Positions 34,705 through 42,605 of a DNA stretch of 64,000 bases are shown here, in pieces. The first letter of the stretch is position 1. Every line of letters begins with the position of its first letter. Position numbers and translations under genes: made by a program. Below the pieces are notes generated by a model, which was not told the origin of the DNA, did no database searches, and was given only the letters and a program-made list of their open reading frames with translations. Source of the DNA: Streptomyces drozdowiczii (lineage in GTDB: Bacteria; Actinomycetota; Actinomycetes; Streptomycetales; Streptomycetaceae); the NCBI RefSeq assembly GCF_026167665.1, contig NZ_CP098740.1, forward strand, positions 2,542,001 through 2,606,000, given 5' to 3'.

Positions 34705-36180
34705 CTAGATCACCAGGCTGAGCAGCGCGGCGACGGCGAATCCGGCGACCGACAGGACGGTTTCGAGCACGGTCCAGGACTTCAGGGTGTCGCGTTCGGA
34801 GATGCCGAAGTACTTCGACACCATCCAGAAGCCGCCGTCGTTGACGTGCGAGGCGATGATCGAGCCGGCCGAGATGGCCATGATGATCAGCGCGAGGTGG
34901 GCCTGCGAGAAGCCCTGGTTCTCCACGAGCGGGACCACGATGCCCGCCGTCGTGACGATGGCGACGGTCGCCGAGCCCTGGGCGATGCGCAGCACGGCCG
35001 AGATCAGCCAGGCGAGCAGGATGACGGGCAGGCCGACGTCGTTGAAGGTGTCGGCGAGCGCGTCCGCGATGCCGCTGCCCTTCAGCACGGCACCGAAGAT
35101 GCCGCCCGCGCCGACGACGAGCAGGATGTTTCCGACCGGCTTCAGCGAGGAAGTGGACACGGACTCCAGGGACTTGCGGGACCAGCCGCGCCGGATGCCG
35201 AGCAGGTAGTACGCGAGGAGCAGCGCGATCGTCAGGGCGACGAAGGGGTTCCCGAAGAACTCGATGACCGAGCGGCCCGTCGAGGGGTCCATCGCGATCG
35301 AGGAGAACGTGGCGGCGAGGATCAGGATCAGCGGGGTGCCGATGATGGCGAGCACGGTGGAGAGCGCGACCGGCTCCTCGCGCGGGGTGACCCCGGCGGC
35401 CCGCTGCTCGGCGACGACGGCGGCCTTCGCCTCCTCGGCGGCCTCCACCATGTCCTGCGGGACGTCCACGAAGATCCGCTTGCCGATCCAGGCGGCGTAA
35501 CCCCAGGCGGCGAGCACGGACGGGATGCCGACGAGGGCGCCCATCAGGATGACCCAGCCGAGCGAGACGTGGAACAGCCCCGCGGCGGCGACCGGGCCGG
35601 GGTGCGGCGGCAGGAACGCGTGGGTCATGGAGAGCCCCGCGAGTAGCGGCATGGAGTACAGCAGGATCGATTTTCCGGACCGCTTGGCGGCGGCGTAGAC
35701 GATCGGCGCGAGGACGAAGATGCCGACGTCGAAGAAGACCGGGATGCCGAAGATCAGACCGGTCAGGCCCATCGCGAGCGGGGCGCGCTTCTCACCGAAG
35801 AGCCGCAGCAGCCGGGCGCTCAGCACCTCGGCGCCGCCGGAGACCTCCAGGATCGCGCCGAGCATCGTGCCGAGGCCGATGATGATCGCGACATGGCCGA
35901 GGATGCCGCCCATGCCGGATTCGATGACGGAGACGGCGGCGGACTTCTGCACGGTGCCGAAGAGTTCGGTGACCGAGAGCCCCGCGCCCAGGCCGACGGC
36001 TATGGAGACCGCGAGCAGCGCGACGAACGGCTGGAGCCTGACCTTGATGATCAGGAAGAGGAGGAGCGCGATACCGAGGACGGCGACGGTCAGCAGACCG
36101 GCGGTGCCGTCGATGAGGAGAAGGAGTCCACCGGTGTGGGGTGGCGTCTCGGGCGGGGTGGGGCCTGCGGCGAGCTGCAT
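34705..36180 (-). CDS. GntP-family gluconate/sugar-acid:H+ symporter
   Basis: A 491-residue permease with about 12-13 membrane segments. Family blocks include GILGHVAIIIGLGTMLGAILEVSGGAEVL, GIPVFFDVGIFVLAPI, THAFLPPHPGPVAAAG, RIAQGSATVAIVTTAGIV and HVNDGGFWMVSKYF. GntP proteins import gluconate, other sugar acids or D-serine with protons. The ATG 36180 has GGAG upstream. It is the last gene of the kinase-iclR-ridA-permease run, so its substrate is probably the compound broken down by the cluster. Confidence 0.93.
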   Translation of the reverse strand: MQLAAGPTPPETPPHTGGLLLLIDGTAGLLTVAVLGIALLLFLIIKVRLQPFVALLAVSIAVGLGAGLSVTELFGTVQKSAAVSVIESGMGGILGHVAIIIGLGTMLGAILEVSGGAEVLSARLLRLFGEKRAPLAMGLTGLIFGIPVFFDVGIFVLAPIVYAAAKRSGKSILLYSMPLLAGLSMTHAFLPPHPGPVAAAGLFHVSLGWVILMGALVGIPSVLAAWGYAAWIGKRIFVDVPQDMVEAAEEAKAAVVAEQRAAGVTPREEPVALSTVLAIIGTPLILILAATFSSIAMDPSTGRSVIEFFGNPFVALTIALLLAYYLLGIRRGWSRKSLESVSTSSLKPVGNILLVVGAGGIFGAVLKGSGIADALADTFNDVGLPVILLAWLISAVLRIAQGSATVAIVTTAGIVVPLVENQGFSQAHLALIIMAISAGSIIASHVNDGGFWMVSKYFGISERDTLKSWTVLETVLSVAGFAVAALLSLVI

Positions 36181-36225
36181 GGGTAACTCCGTTGTTGGTC
36201 CATGTTCTTGGGCAGGGGGGACCGC

Positions 36226-36259
36226 GGCACGGCGCCTTGGGGATGTACGGCGCCGTGCC
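36226..36259. terminator. Hairpin between ridA and permease gene
   Basis: A perfect 11-bp stem (arms GGCACGGCGCC 36226-36236 and its complement 36249-36259) in the 106-bp gap inside the minus-strand operon. It may reduce read-through from ridA into the permease gene or protect the 3' end; its role is inferred. Confidence 0.5.
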
Positions 36260-36286
36260 GGGCGGGGTGCGGATTACGGGGATGGC

Positions 36287-36697
36287 TCAGCCCAGGACGG
36301 CGAGGGCGTCGATCTCGATGAGGAGGCCCTTCGGGAGGCCGACGTAGACCGTGGTGCGCGCGGCCGGGGCCTCCTTGAGGTTCTGTTCGGCGAAGTACGC
36401 GTTGTAGATCTCGTTCATCTCGGCGAAGTGGTCCACGTCCGTGAGGTAGACGCGCATCATCATCACGTCGTCCCAGCTCGCGCCGCCCTCCTCCAGGATC
36501 GCCTTGACGTTGGCGAACGTCTGGAGGGTCTGCTCGCGCAGGGTCGGGCCGGCCGGGGTGGGCGCCTGGCCCTCGACGGCGGGCAGGAAGCCGACCTGGC
36601 CGGCGACCTGGAGGATGTTGCCCTTGCGCACGCCGTGCGAGAACTTCGCGGGCGGGGTGGTGTGGGTGCTGGGGGTGAGCGCGGTCTTGTCGGTCAT
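36287..36697 (-). CDS. ridA: RidA family enamine/imine deaminase
   Basis: A 136-residue YjgF/YER057c/UK114 protein that hydrolyses 2-aminoacrylate-type enamines/imines released by PLP dehydratases. The key Arg114 is present in PAARTTVYVGLPKG, with VAGQVGF, LRVYLTDVD-type and IEIDALAVL blocks. It lies six bases after the IclR stop and close to a PLP deaminase gene, suggesting it finishes that enzyme's imine product. Confidence 0.93.
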   Translation of the reverse strand: MTDKTALTPSTHTTPPAKFSHGVRKGNILQVAGQVGFLPAVEGQAPTPAGPTLREQTLQTFANVKAILEEGGASWDDVMMMRVYLTDVDHFAEMNEIYNAYFAEQNLKEAPAARTTVYVGLPKGLLIEIDALAVLG

Positions 36698-36703
36698 CGC
36701 TGA

Positions 36704-37462
36704 TCAGACTTTCTTGGGTCGGTTGCTGCCGGAGTACTCCCGGCTGATGGTGTCGGCGGTCCGACGGACCAGGGGGAGCAGGGTGAGGAGTTCCTCGGCC
36801 GTGACGACCACGTTCGGCGCGGAGACCGACATCGCGGCGACGACGCGCCCGTCGGCGCCGCGAATGGGGGCGCCGACGCAGTTGATGGACTCCTCGTGGC
36901 CGCCGAGATCGGTGGCCCAGCCCTGTTCGCGTACGGCGGCCAGCTCCTTGAGGAACGCGGCGGCGCCGGGCGTCGAACGGGGCGTGTACATGGGGTAGTC
37001 GAGCTTGTCGGCGATGGCCCGCCGCTCGGTCTCGCTCAGGTCGGCGAGCAGCAGCTTGGCCACGGCGGCGACGGTGATCGCGACGGGCTTGCCGATCCGC
37101 GAGTACATGCGGACCGGGTAGCGGCTCTCGACCTTGTCGATGTAGAGGACCTCGTTCTCCTCGTACACGGCGAGGTGGACGGTGTGCCCGCACTGCTCGT
37201 TCAGCTCGACGAGGTGCGGGTGGGCGATCTCCCGTACGTCGAGGTTCTCGACGGCCTCCTGCGCCAGCGCGAACAGCCGGGCGCCGAGGCGGTAGCGCTG
37301 GTCCTGCTGCCGGTAGACGAGCCCGTGCTCGTGCAGCGTACGGAGCAGGCGCAGCGCGGTGGACTTGTGGACGCCGAGGCGGTCGGCGACCTGTCCGAGG
37401 TCGGCGGGCCCCTGGGCGAGGAGCGGCAGGATGCTGAGCGCCCGGTCGACGGTCTGACTCAT
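36704..37462 (-). CDS. IclR-family transcriptional regulator
   Basis: A 252-residue regulator with winged helix-turn-helix (LGQVADRLGVHKSTALRLLRTL, about residues 23-45) and an IclR effector domain (VHLAVYEENEVLYIDKVES, YPMYTPRSTPGAAAFLKEL, INCVGAPIRGADGRVVAAMSVSAP). IclR proteins often bind small acids such as KDG or glyoxylate. ATG 37462 overlaps the kinase stop by four bases. It probably controls this cluster, including the divergent genes, through the dyad at 38616-38630. Confidence 0.93.
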   Translation of the reverse strand: MSQTVDRALSILPLLAQGPADLGQVADRLGVHKSTALRLLRTLHEHGLVYRQQDQRYRLGARLFALAQEAVENLDVREIAHPHLVELNEQCGHTVHLAVYEENEVLYIDKVESRYPVRMYSRIGKPVAITVAAVAKLLLADLSETERRAIADKLDYPMYTPRSTPGAAAFLKELAAVREQGWATDLGGHEESINCVGAPIRGADGRVVAAMSVSAPNVVVTAEELLTLLPLVRRTADTISREYSGSNRPKKV

Positions 37463-38515
37463 GTCGTACGTACCTCCGTGTCGTCCCCCGTCCACCCGGG
37501 GCCGAGACGCAGTCTCCCCCAGGCGTCGTCGTCCAGTGCGGCCAGCCGGTCGGCGTGCTCGCGGGCGGGCGGTGCGGTGAGGTCGCCGGGGACGGTGAGG
37601 ACGGCGGCGGCCATGAGGTGGCCGTGCCTTGCACGCTCCCGCGCGGAGAGTCCCCGCAGCGTGCCCGACAGGAACCCGGCGGCGAAGGCGTCGCCGGCGC
37701 CGACGGGGGCGACGACGTCCACGCGGAGGGCGGGGACGTGGGTGACCTCATCAGCCCCGCCGGCGTTTGAGGCGCGGGGTCCGGGGCGGAGCCCCGGTTC
37801 CTGGGAGAACACCGTCACGCCGTCGGCGCCGCGCTTCACCACGACCACCCCCGGCTCCGGCAGCGCCTCCCGAATCGCGGCGGCGCCCACGACCCCCACG
37901 CCGCCTCCGCCTCGTCCTCCCCCACGAACACCACATCCGCCCGCCGCGCCAGCTCCAGCAGGACCGCAGGGGACTCCCCCGCCACAACCCCGGCCGGTAG
38001 TTCACGTCGAACGAGATCAGCGGCCGCCCCACGCGCGGAGCGGTCAGCTCGTGGAGCAGCGCCAGGCAGTCCGCCGACAGGGCAGCCGTGATGCCCGACA
38101 GGTGCAGGATCCGCCCGGCGGGCAGCCCGTCGCACGGCACGGTGGCCGGCGACATCGCGGAGGCCGCGGACCCGGCCCGGTAGTACGCCACCTCGTGGAC
38201 ATCCGCGGCCCGGTCCGTGGCCGTACGGAAGTAGATCCCCGTCGGCCGCGAAGGATCGTGCCGTACGAAGGACGTGTCCACGCCGTACGCGGCGACCGCC
38301 TCCACGAGGTGGTCGCCGAAGCCGTCCGCGCCGACCCGGCTCACCCACGCCGCCCGGTGCCCGGCCGCGGCCAGCGCGCAGGCGACGTTGGACTCGGCGC
38401 CGCCGATGCCCCGGTCGAAGGACGGCACGTCGGCGAGGCGCCCGGGCCGTGAGGGCAGGAACGTCACCATGGACTCACCGAGGCACACGACATCGGCGGG
38501 CGTCGTTCCGGACAC
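37459..38515 (-). pseudogene. PfkB-family 2-keto-3-deoxygluconate-type kinase, two frameshifts
   Basis: A ribokinase-fold sugar kinase, about 352 residues when repaired. The N-terminal part has VVCLGESMVTFLPSRPGRL, FDRGIGGAESNVACALAAAG and TGIYFRTATDR, typical of KdgK; the C-terminal part has VVAPVGAGDAFAAGFLSG with the catalytic Asp. Two five-base C runs (37976-37980 and 37893-37897) each need one more base to link SFDVNYRPGLWRGESPAVLLELARRADVVF and EAEAAWGVVGAAAIREAL. The span is 3n+1, as two missing bases predict. An intergenic-type repeat (37749-37798) lies in frame inside the coding region. GTG 38515 follows GAGGAG. Typed pseudogene only because of the breaks. Confidence 0.87.
37749..37798. 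repeat. Streptomyces-type intergenic repeat, copy inside kinase gene
   Basis: About 50 bases closely matching the intergenic copy at 39958-40013 in the same orientation (shared CCGGCG, TTGAGG, GCGGGG, CGGAGCCCCG blocks). It contains the small hairpin GGGGC-GGA-GCCCC. It falls within the kinase coding region between TVFSQEP and THVPALRVDVV. I read it as the insertion of a dispersed element rather than kinase-derived sequence. Confidence 0.6.
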
Positions 38516-38615
38516 GCGGGGCTCCTCAACAGTCGGGCGGCGGCACCGGCACTCATCCATTGACCGGGCGTCGGCTCGGATGTTAGACAGCCCTGAGCGA
38601 TATACGCAATGGGTG

Positions 38616-38630
38616 TTGCACATGTTGCAA
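38616..38630. promoter_or_regulatory. Candidate IclR operator in divergent promoter region
   Basis: A perfect dyad, TTGCA (38616-38620) and TGCAA (38626-38630) with a 5-base centre; a further GCAAT (38606-38610) stands just upstream, so several half-sites cluster here. It lies between the divergent kinase and deaminase genes, 35 bases before the deaminase start. Size and symmetry suit an IclR dimer; the link to the local IclR is inferred. Confidence 0.5.
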
Positions 38631-38664
38631 TACCGAATGACCGGACCCGGACCGAGGAGACCCC

Positions 38665-39954
38665 ATGGCCGCCGCGCACCACGTGACCGCTCTCGCCGAC
38701 GAACCGGTCGACCACCGGTTCAAGGGCCTCCCGCCCGACGCCGAGGGGCTGACCGTCGGCGCCCTGGCGGCCGAGCGCCGCGACCTCTTCGGCGGCGGTT
38801 TCACGACCCCCGTCCTCGCCCTGTCCGCCGAGTCCGTCGAGCACAACCTCGCGCTCCTGGAGACGTACGCGGAACGCCACGGCCTCGCCTTCGCCCCGCA
38901 CGGCAAGACGTCGATGTCCCCGCAGCTCTTCGCCCGGCAGCTGGAGCACGGCGCGTGGGGCATCACGGCCGCCGTTCCCCACCAGGCGCGGGTCTACCGG
39001 GCCTTCGGGATCGGCCGGATCTTCCTCGCCAACGAGCTGGTCGACGCCGCCGCGCTGCGCTGGCTGGCGGGCGAGCTGGACGCCGACCCGGACTTCGCCT
39101 TCGTCTGTTACGCGGATTCCGTGCGCGGGGTCGAGCTGATGGACGAGGCCCTGCGCGCGGCGGGCGCCTCCCGCCCGGTGGACGTCGTCGTGGAGCTCGG
39201 CGCGGGCGAGGGCGCGCGCACCGGCGCCCGGACCGAGGCGGACTGCGCCGCCGTGGCGGACGCGGTGGCCGGGGCGCCGACCCTCCGCCTCGTCGGCGTG
39301 GCCGGTTACGAGGGCGAGGTCCCGGACGCGGACGGCGACCGGGTCCGGGCCTGGCTGCGCCGGCTCGTCGCGCTGGCGGCGGACTTCGACGCGGCGGGCC
39401 GCTTCGGCGCGCTGGGGGCCGGCGAGCGCATCGTGATCAGCGCGGGCGGCAGCGCGTGGTTCGACGCGGTGGCGGACGTGTTCGCCGAGATCCCGCAGCT
39501 GTCCGCCCCCGTACTCAAGCTGCTGCGCTCGGGGGCGTACGTCTCGCACGACGACGGCCACTACCGCCACCTCACGCCGTTCAACCGCGTCCCGGAGGAG
39601 GGCGCGCTGCAGCCGGCGTTCCGGCTGTGGGCGCAGGTCGTGTCGCGCCCGTCCGCGGAGCAGGCGTTCCTCAACGCGGGCAAGCGGGACGCGGCCTACG
39701 ACCTGGACCTGCCCGAGGCGCAGGTGGTGCGCTCGGGCCGGGACGGCTCGGTGCGCCCGGCCGAGGGGATCACCGTGACCGGCCTGTCCGACCAGCACAC
39801 CTGGGTGCGCACGGACGAGGGCGCGCGCCTGGAGGTCGGGGACTGGGTGGGGATGGGCCTGTCCCACCCCTGCACCAGCTTCGACAAGTGGCAGCTGATC
39901 CCGCTGGTGGAGGCGGACGGCACGGTCACCGACTTCGTCCGCACGTTCTTCTGA
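38665..39954 (+). CDS. DSD1-fold PLP-dependent amino acid deaminase/dehydratase
   Basis: A 429-residue fold-type III PLP enzyme (D-threonine aldolase / D-serine dehydratase family). Lys81 in LAFAPHGKTSMSP is the PLP lysine; GVAGYEGE and IVISAGGSAWFD are phosphate-binding strands; the C-terminal DQHTWV and SHPCTSFDKW supply the His and Cys that bind the activating metal in this family. It would remove ammonia from a D-amino acid or D-amino sugar acid; with RidA and a KDG kinase nearby, D-glucosaminate is a good candidate. GAGGAG precedes ATG 38665. The downstream amidohydrolase is probably in the same operon. Confidence 0.9.
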   Translation: MAAAHHVTALADEPVDHRFKGLPPDAEGLTVGALAAERRDLFGGGFTTPVLALSAESVEHNLALLETYAERHGLAFAPHGKTSMSPQLFARQLEHGAWGITAAVPHQARVYRAFGIGRIFLANELVDAAALRWLAGELDADPDFAFVCYADSVRGVELMDEALRAAGASRPVDVVVELGAGEGARTGARTEADCAAVADAVAGAPTLRLVGVAGYEGEVPDADGDRVRAWLRRLVALAADFDAAGRFGALGAGERIVISAGGSAWFDAVADVFAEIPQLSAPVLKLLRSGAYVSHDDGHYRHLTPFNRVPEEGALQPAFRLWAQVVSRPSAEQAFLNAGKRDAAYDLDLPEAQVVRSGRDGSVRPAEGITVTGLSDQHTWVRTDEGARLEVGDWVGMGLSHPCTSFDKWQLIPLVEADGTVTDFVRTFF

Positions 39955-39957
39955 GCA

Positions 39958-40013
39958 CATCAAGCCCCTCCGGCGATTGAGGAGCGGGGGCCCGGGGGCG
40001 GAGCCCCGCTCCC
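39958..40013. repeat. Streptomyces-type intergenic repeat, intergenic copy
   Basis: About 56 bases between the deaminase stop and the amidohydrolase start, with two potential hairpins (CCCC...GGGG and GGGGC-GGA-GCCCC). It matches the kinase copy at 37749-37798, and its first half matches a partial copy at about 62081-62101. Location in a short intergenic gap is typical of dispersed palindromic repeats. Confidence 0.6.
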
Positions 40014-40033
40014 CGGATCCCCGAAAGGCACCC

Positions 40034-41644
40034 ATGGACCTCGTCATCCGCGACGCGACCGTCATCGACGGCACCGCCACCCCCTCCTACCGCGCCGACG
40101 TGGCCGTCACCGACGGCCGCATCACGGAGATCCACCGCGAGGACTCCCCCGGCCCCCGCCCCACCGGGCACCGCACGCTGGACGCCGACGGCCTCGCCCT
40201 CTCCCCCGGCTTCATCGACATGCACGCCCACAGCGACCTCGCGCTGCTCCGCGACCCGGACCACAGCGCGAAGGCCGCGCAGGGCGTCACCCTCGAAGTC
40301 CTCGGCCAGGACGGCCTGTCGTACGCGCCCGTGGACGACCGCACGCTCGCCCAGGTCCGCCGCTCCATCTCCGGGTGGAACGGCGACGGCGAGGACATCG
40401 ACTTCGACTGGCGGACCGTCGGCGGCTACCTGGACCGCCTGGACCGCCAGGGCATCGCGGTCAACGCCGCCTACCTCATCCCGCAGGGCACGGTCCGGAT
40501 GTACGCGGTGGGCTGGGACGACCGCCCCGCGACCGGTGCCGAACTGGACCGGATGCGGCAACTCGTGGACCAGGGCATGCGGGAGGGCGCGGTCGGCATG
40601 TCCTCGGGCCTCACCTACACCCCCGGCATGTACGCGGACGACGCCGAACTCACCGAGCTGTGCCGGGTGGTGGCCGCGCACGGCGGCTACTACTGCCCGC
40701 ACCACCGGTCGTACGGGGCGGGCGCCCTGGAGGCGTACGAGGAGATGGTGCGGCTCACCCGCAGCGCGGGCTGTTCCCTGCACCTGGCCCACGCGACCAT
40801 GAACTTCGGGGTCAACGAGGGCCGCGCCCCCGACCTCCTGGCCCTCCTGGACGACGCGCTCGACGCGGGCGCCGACATCTCCCTCGACACCTACCCGTAC
40901 ACCCCCGGCTGCACGACCCTCGTCGCGATGCTGCCCAGCTGGGCGAGCGAGGGCGGCCCGGAAGCGGTGCTGGCCCGGCTGGCCGACGCGGAGACGGCCG
41001 CCCGGATCCGGCACGACCTGGAGGTCGTGGGGTCGGACGGCTGCCACGGGGTGCCGATCGAGTGGGACACCATCGAGATCTCGGGCACCGGCACCCCCGG
41101 CCTCGCCGGATACGTCGGCCGTACGGTGGCCGAGTCGGCGGCCCTGCGGGGCGAGGAGCCCTGGGTGACCGCGCGGCGGCTGCTGGTGGAGGACCGGCTC
41201 GGGACGACGATCCTCCAGCACGTCGGCCACGAGGAGAACGTCCGGCAGATCATGCGCCACCGCGTGCACACGGGCGGCAGCGACGGCATCCTCCAGGGCG
41301 ACAAGCCACACCCCCGCGCGTACGGCACCTTTCCCCACTACCTGGGCCGTTACGCCCGCGAGCTGGGCATCCTCTCCCTGGAGGAGTGCGTCGCCCACCT
41401 CACTTCCCGCCCGGCGGCCCGCCTGCGCCTCCCCGACCGGGGCCTCGTACGCGAGGGCTACCGCGCCGACCTGGTGCTCTTCGACCCGGCGACGGTCGCG
41501 GCGGGCTCGACGTTCGAGGCGCCCCGCACCCTGCCCGTGGGCATCCCGCACGTACTGATCGACGGCCGCTTCGTGATCGAGGACGGCCGGCGCACCCAGG
41601 TGCTGGCGGGGCGGTCGGTCCGCTCGGCGGCGGGCGCAGTGTAG
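40034..41644 (+). CDS. D-aminoacylase family amidohydrolase (N-acyl-D-amino acid/amino-sugar-acid deacylase)
   Basis: A 536-residue metal-dependent amidohydrolase (amidohydrolase_3 type). SPGFIDMHAHSD gives the HxH metal pair (His64, His66); HLAHATMN, DTYPYTPGCTTL and GSDGILQGDKPHPRAYGTFP are typical D-aminoacylase blocks, the last holding the catalytic Asp. The usual metal-binding Cys in the G-N-C-G loop is replaced: here GQDGLSYAP. It should hydrolyse an N-acyl group, releasing a D-amino acid or glucosaminate for the upstream PLP enzyme. AAAGG precedes ATG 40034. Confidence 0.9.
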   Translation: MDLVIRDATVIDGTATPSYRADVAVTDGRITEIHREDSPGPRPTGHRTLDADGLALSPGFIDMHAHSDLALLRDPDHSAKAAQGVTLEVLGQDGLSYAPVDDRTLAQVRRSISGWNGDGEDIDFDWRTVGGYLDRLDRQGIAVNAAYLIPQGTVRMYAVGWDDRPATGAELDRMRQLVDQGMREGAVGMSSGLTYTPGMYADDAELTELCRVVAAHGGYYCPHHRSYGAGALEAYEEMVRLTRSAGCSLHLAHATMNFGVNEGRAPDLLALLDDALDAGADISLDTYPYTPGCTTLVAMLPSWASEGGPEAVLARLADAETAARIRHDLEVVGSDGCHGVPIEWDTIEISGTGTPGLAGYVGRTVAESAALRGEEPWVTARRLLVEDRLGTTILQHVGHEENVRQIMRHRVHTGGSDGILQGDKPHPRAYGTFPHYLGRYARELGILSLEECVAHLTSRPAARLRLPDRGLVREGYRADLVLFDPATVAAGSTFEAPRTLPVGIPHVLIDGRFVIEDGRRTQVLAGRSVRSAAGAV

Positions 41645-41677
41645 TTTCCCCGCGCGCCGCCAGGGCAACCGGCTGTC

Positions 41678-42541
41678 ATGAATATCTCTGCGACAGCCTC
41701 GAAGGGCCAGGGAAAGGCCCGGCAGGCGGGAAACAGCACAGCTGTGGAGGCGGCCGGCCGTGCGGGGTTCGTGGCACGCGGGGTCATCTACTTCCTCGTC
41801 GGTTTCCTGGCCCTGCGCATCGCGTTCAACGGCGGCGACAGCGACGGCAAGGGCGGCGGCGGCAAGCAGGCGGACCGGGGTGGGGCACTCGCGGAGATCG
41901 CGCAGAAGCCCTTCGGCCACGTCCTGCTGTGGGTCCTGGGCATCGCGCTCGTGGGCATGGCCCTGTGGCGGCTGTCCGAGGCGGCGTTCGGCGCGGCGGG
42001 CCCGGACGGGCACAAGGCGACCAAGCGGCTGGCCTCCGGCGGCCGGGCCGTCTTCTACGGCTTCGTCGCCTACTCGGTCCTGTCGTTCGCGGCCGGTGAC
42101 AAGGGCAGCGGCAGCGGCAAGGGCGACGCCCGTTCGCAGGACGTCACGGCCAAGGTGCTGGACCTGCCGGGCGGCCGCTGGCTGGTGGGCGCGGCCGGTG
42201 TGGGCATCGCCTGCGCGGGCCTGTGGATCGCGGGCCGCGCGGCCCTGCGCAAGTTCCACAAGCACCTGCGGATGGACGACATGTCCCCGGCCATGCGGCG
42301 GGCCGTGGACACCACGGGGGTCTTCGGCGGTGTCAGCCGGGGCCTGGTCTTCGCGGTCGCCGGAGGTTTCGCGGTGTCGGCAGCGGTGAAGGCGCGCTCC
42401 GGTGAGGCCAAGGGCATGGACGACACCCTGCGGTCCTTCAGCGCCACCCCGGCCGGCCCGTGGCTGCTGGCCCTGATAGCCGTCGGCCTGGTCGCCTTCG
42501 GCCTGTTCTCCTTCGCCAACGCGCGGTGGCGCAAGATCTGA
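41678..42541 (+). CDS. DUF1206 membrane protein
   Basis: A 287-residue protein with three repeated DUF1206 units, each of two membrane helices. Unit starts are AGRAGFVARGVIYFLVGFLAL, SGGRAVFYGFVAYSVLSF and FGGVSRGLVFAVAGGFAVSA; each opens with the typical R-G-x(3)-x-[FY]-[VL]-hydrophobic pattern and ends near PFGHVLLWVLGIAL, PGGRWLVGAAGVGI or PAGPWLLALIAVGL. Function unknown. It is followed by a strong terminator and probably unrelated to the catabolic cluster. Confidence 0.92.
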   Translation: MNISATASKGQGKARQAGNSTAVEAAGRAGFVARGVIYFLVGFLALRIAFNGGDSDGKGGGGKQADRGGALAEIAQKPFGHVLLWVLGIALVGMALWRLSEAAFGAAGPDGHKATKRLASGGRAVFYGFVAYSVLSFAAGDKGSGSGKGDARSQDVTAKVLDLPGGRWLVGAAGVGIACAGLWIAGRAALRKFHKHLRMDDMSPAMRRAVDTTGVFGGVSRGLVFAVAGGFAVSAAVKARSGEAKGMDDTLRSFSATPAGPWLLALIAVGLVAFGLFSFANARWRKI

Positions 42542-42558
42542 ATCGCCGGACGCGCGAC

Positions 42559-42591
42559 GAAGGGGCGGGGCCGCGAAGGCCCCGCCCCTTC
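42559..42591. terminator. Bidirectional hairpin terminator
   Basis: A perfect 14-bp stem (42559-42572 with 42578-42591; AAGGGGCGGGGCC type) and 5-base loop between the convergent DUF1206 and serine-protease genes. Confidence 0.85.
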
Positions 42592-42605
42592 TCACGTACG
42601 AAGGA

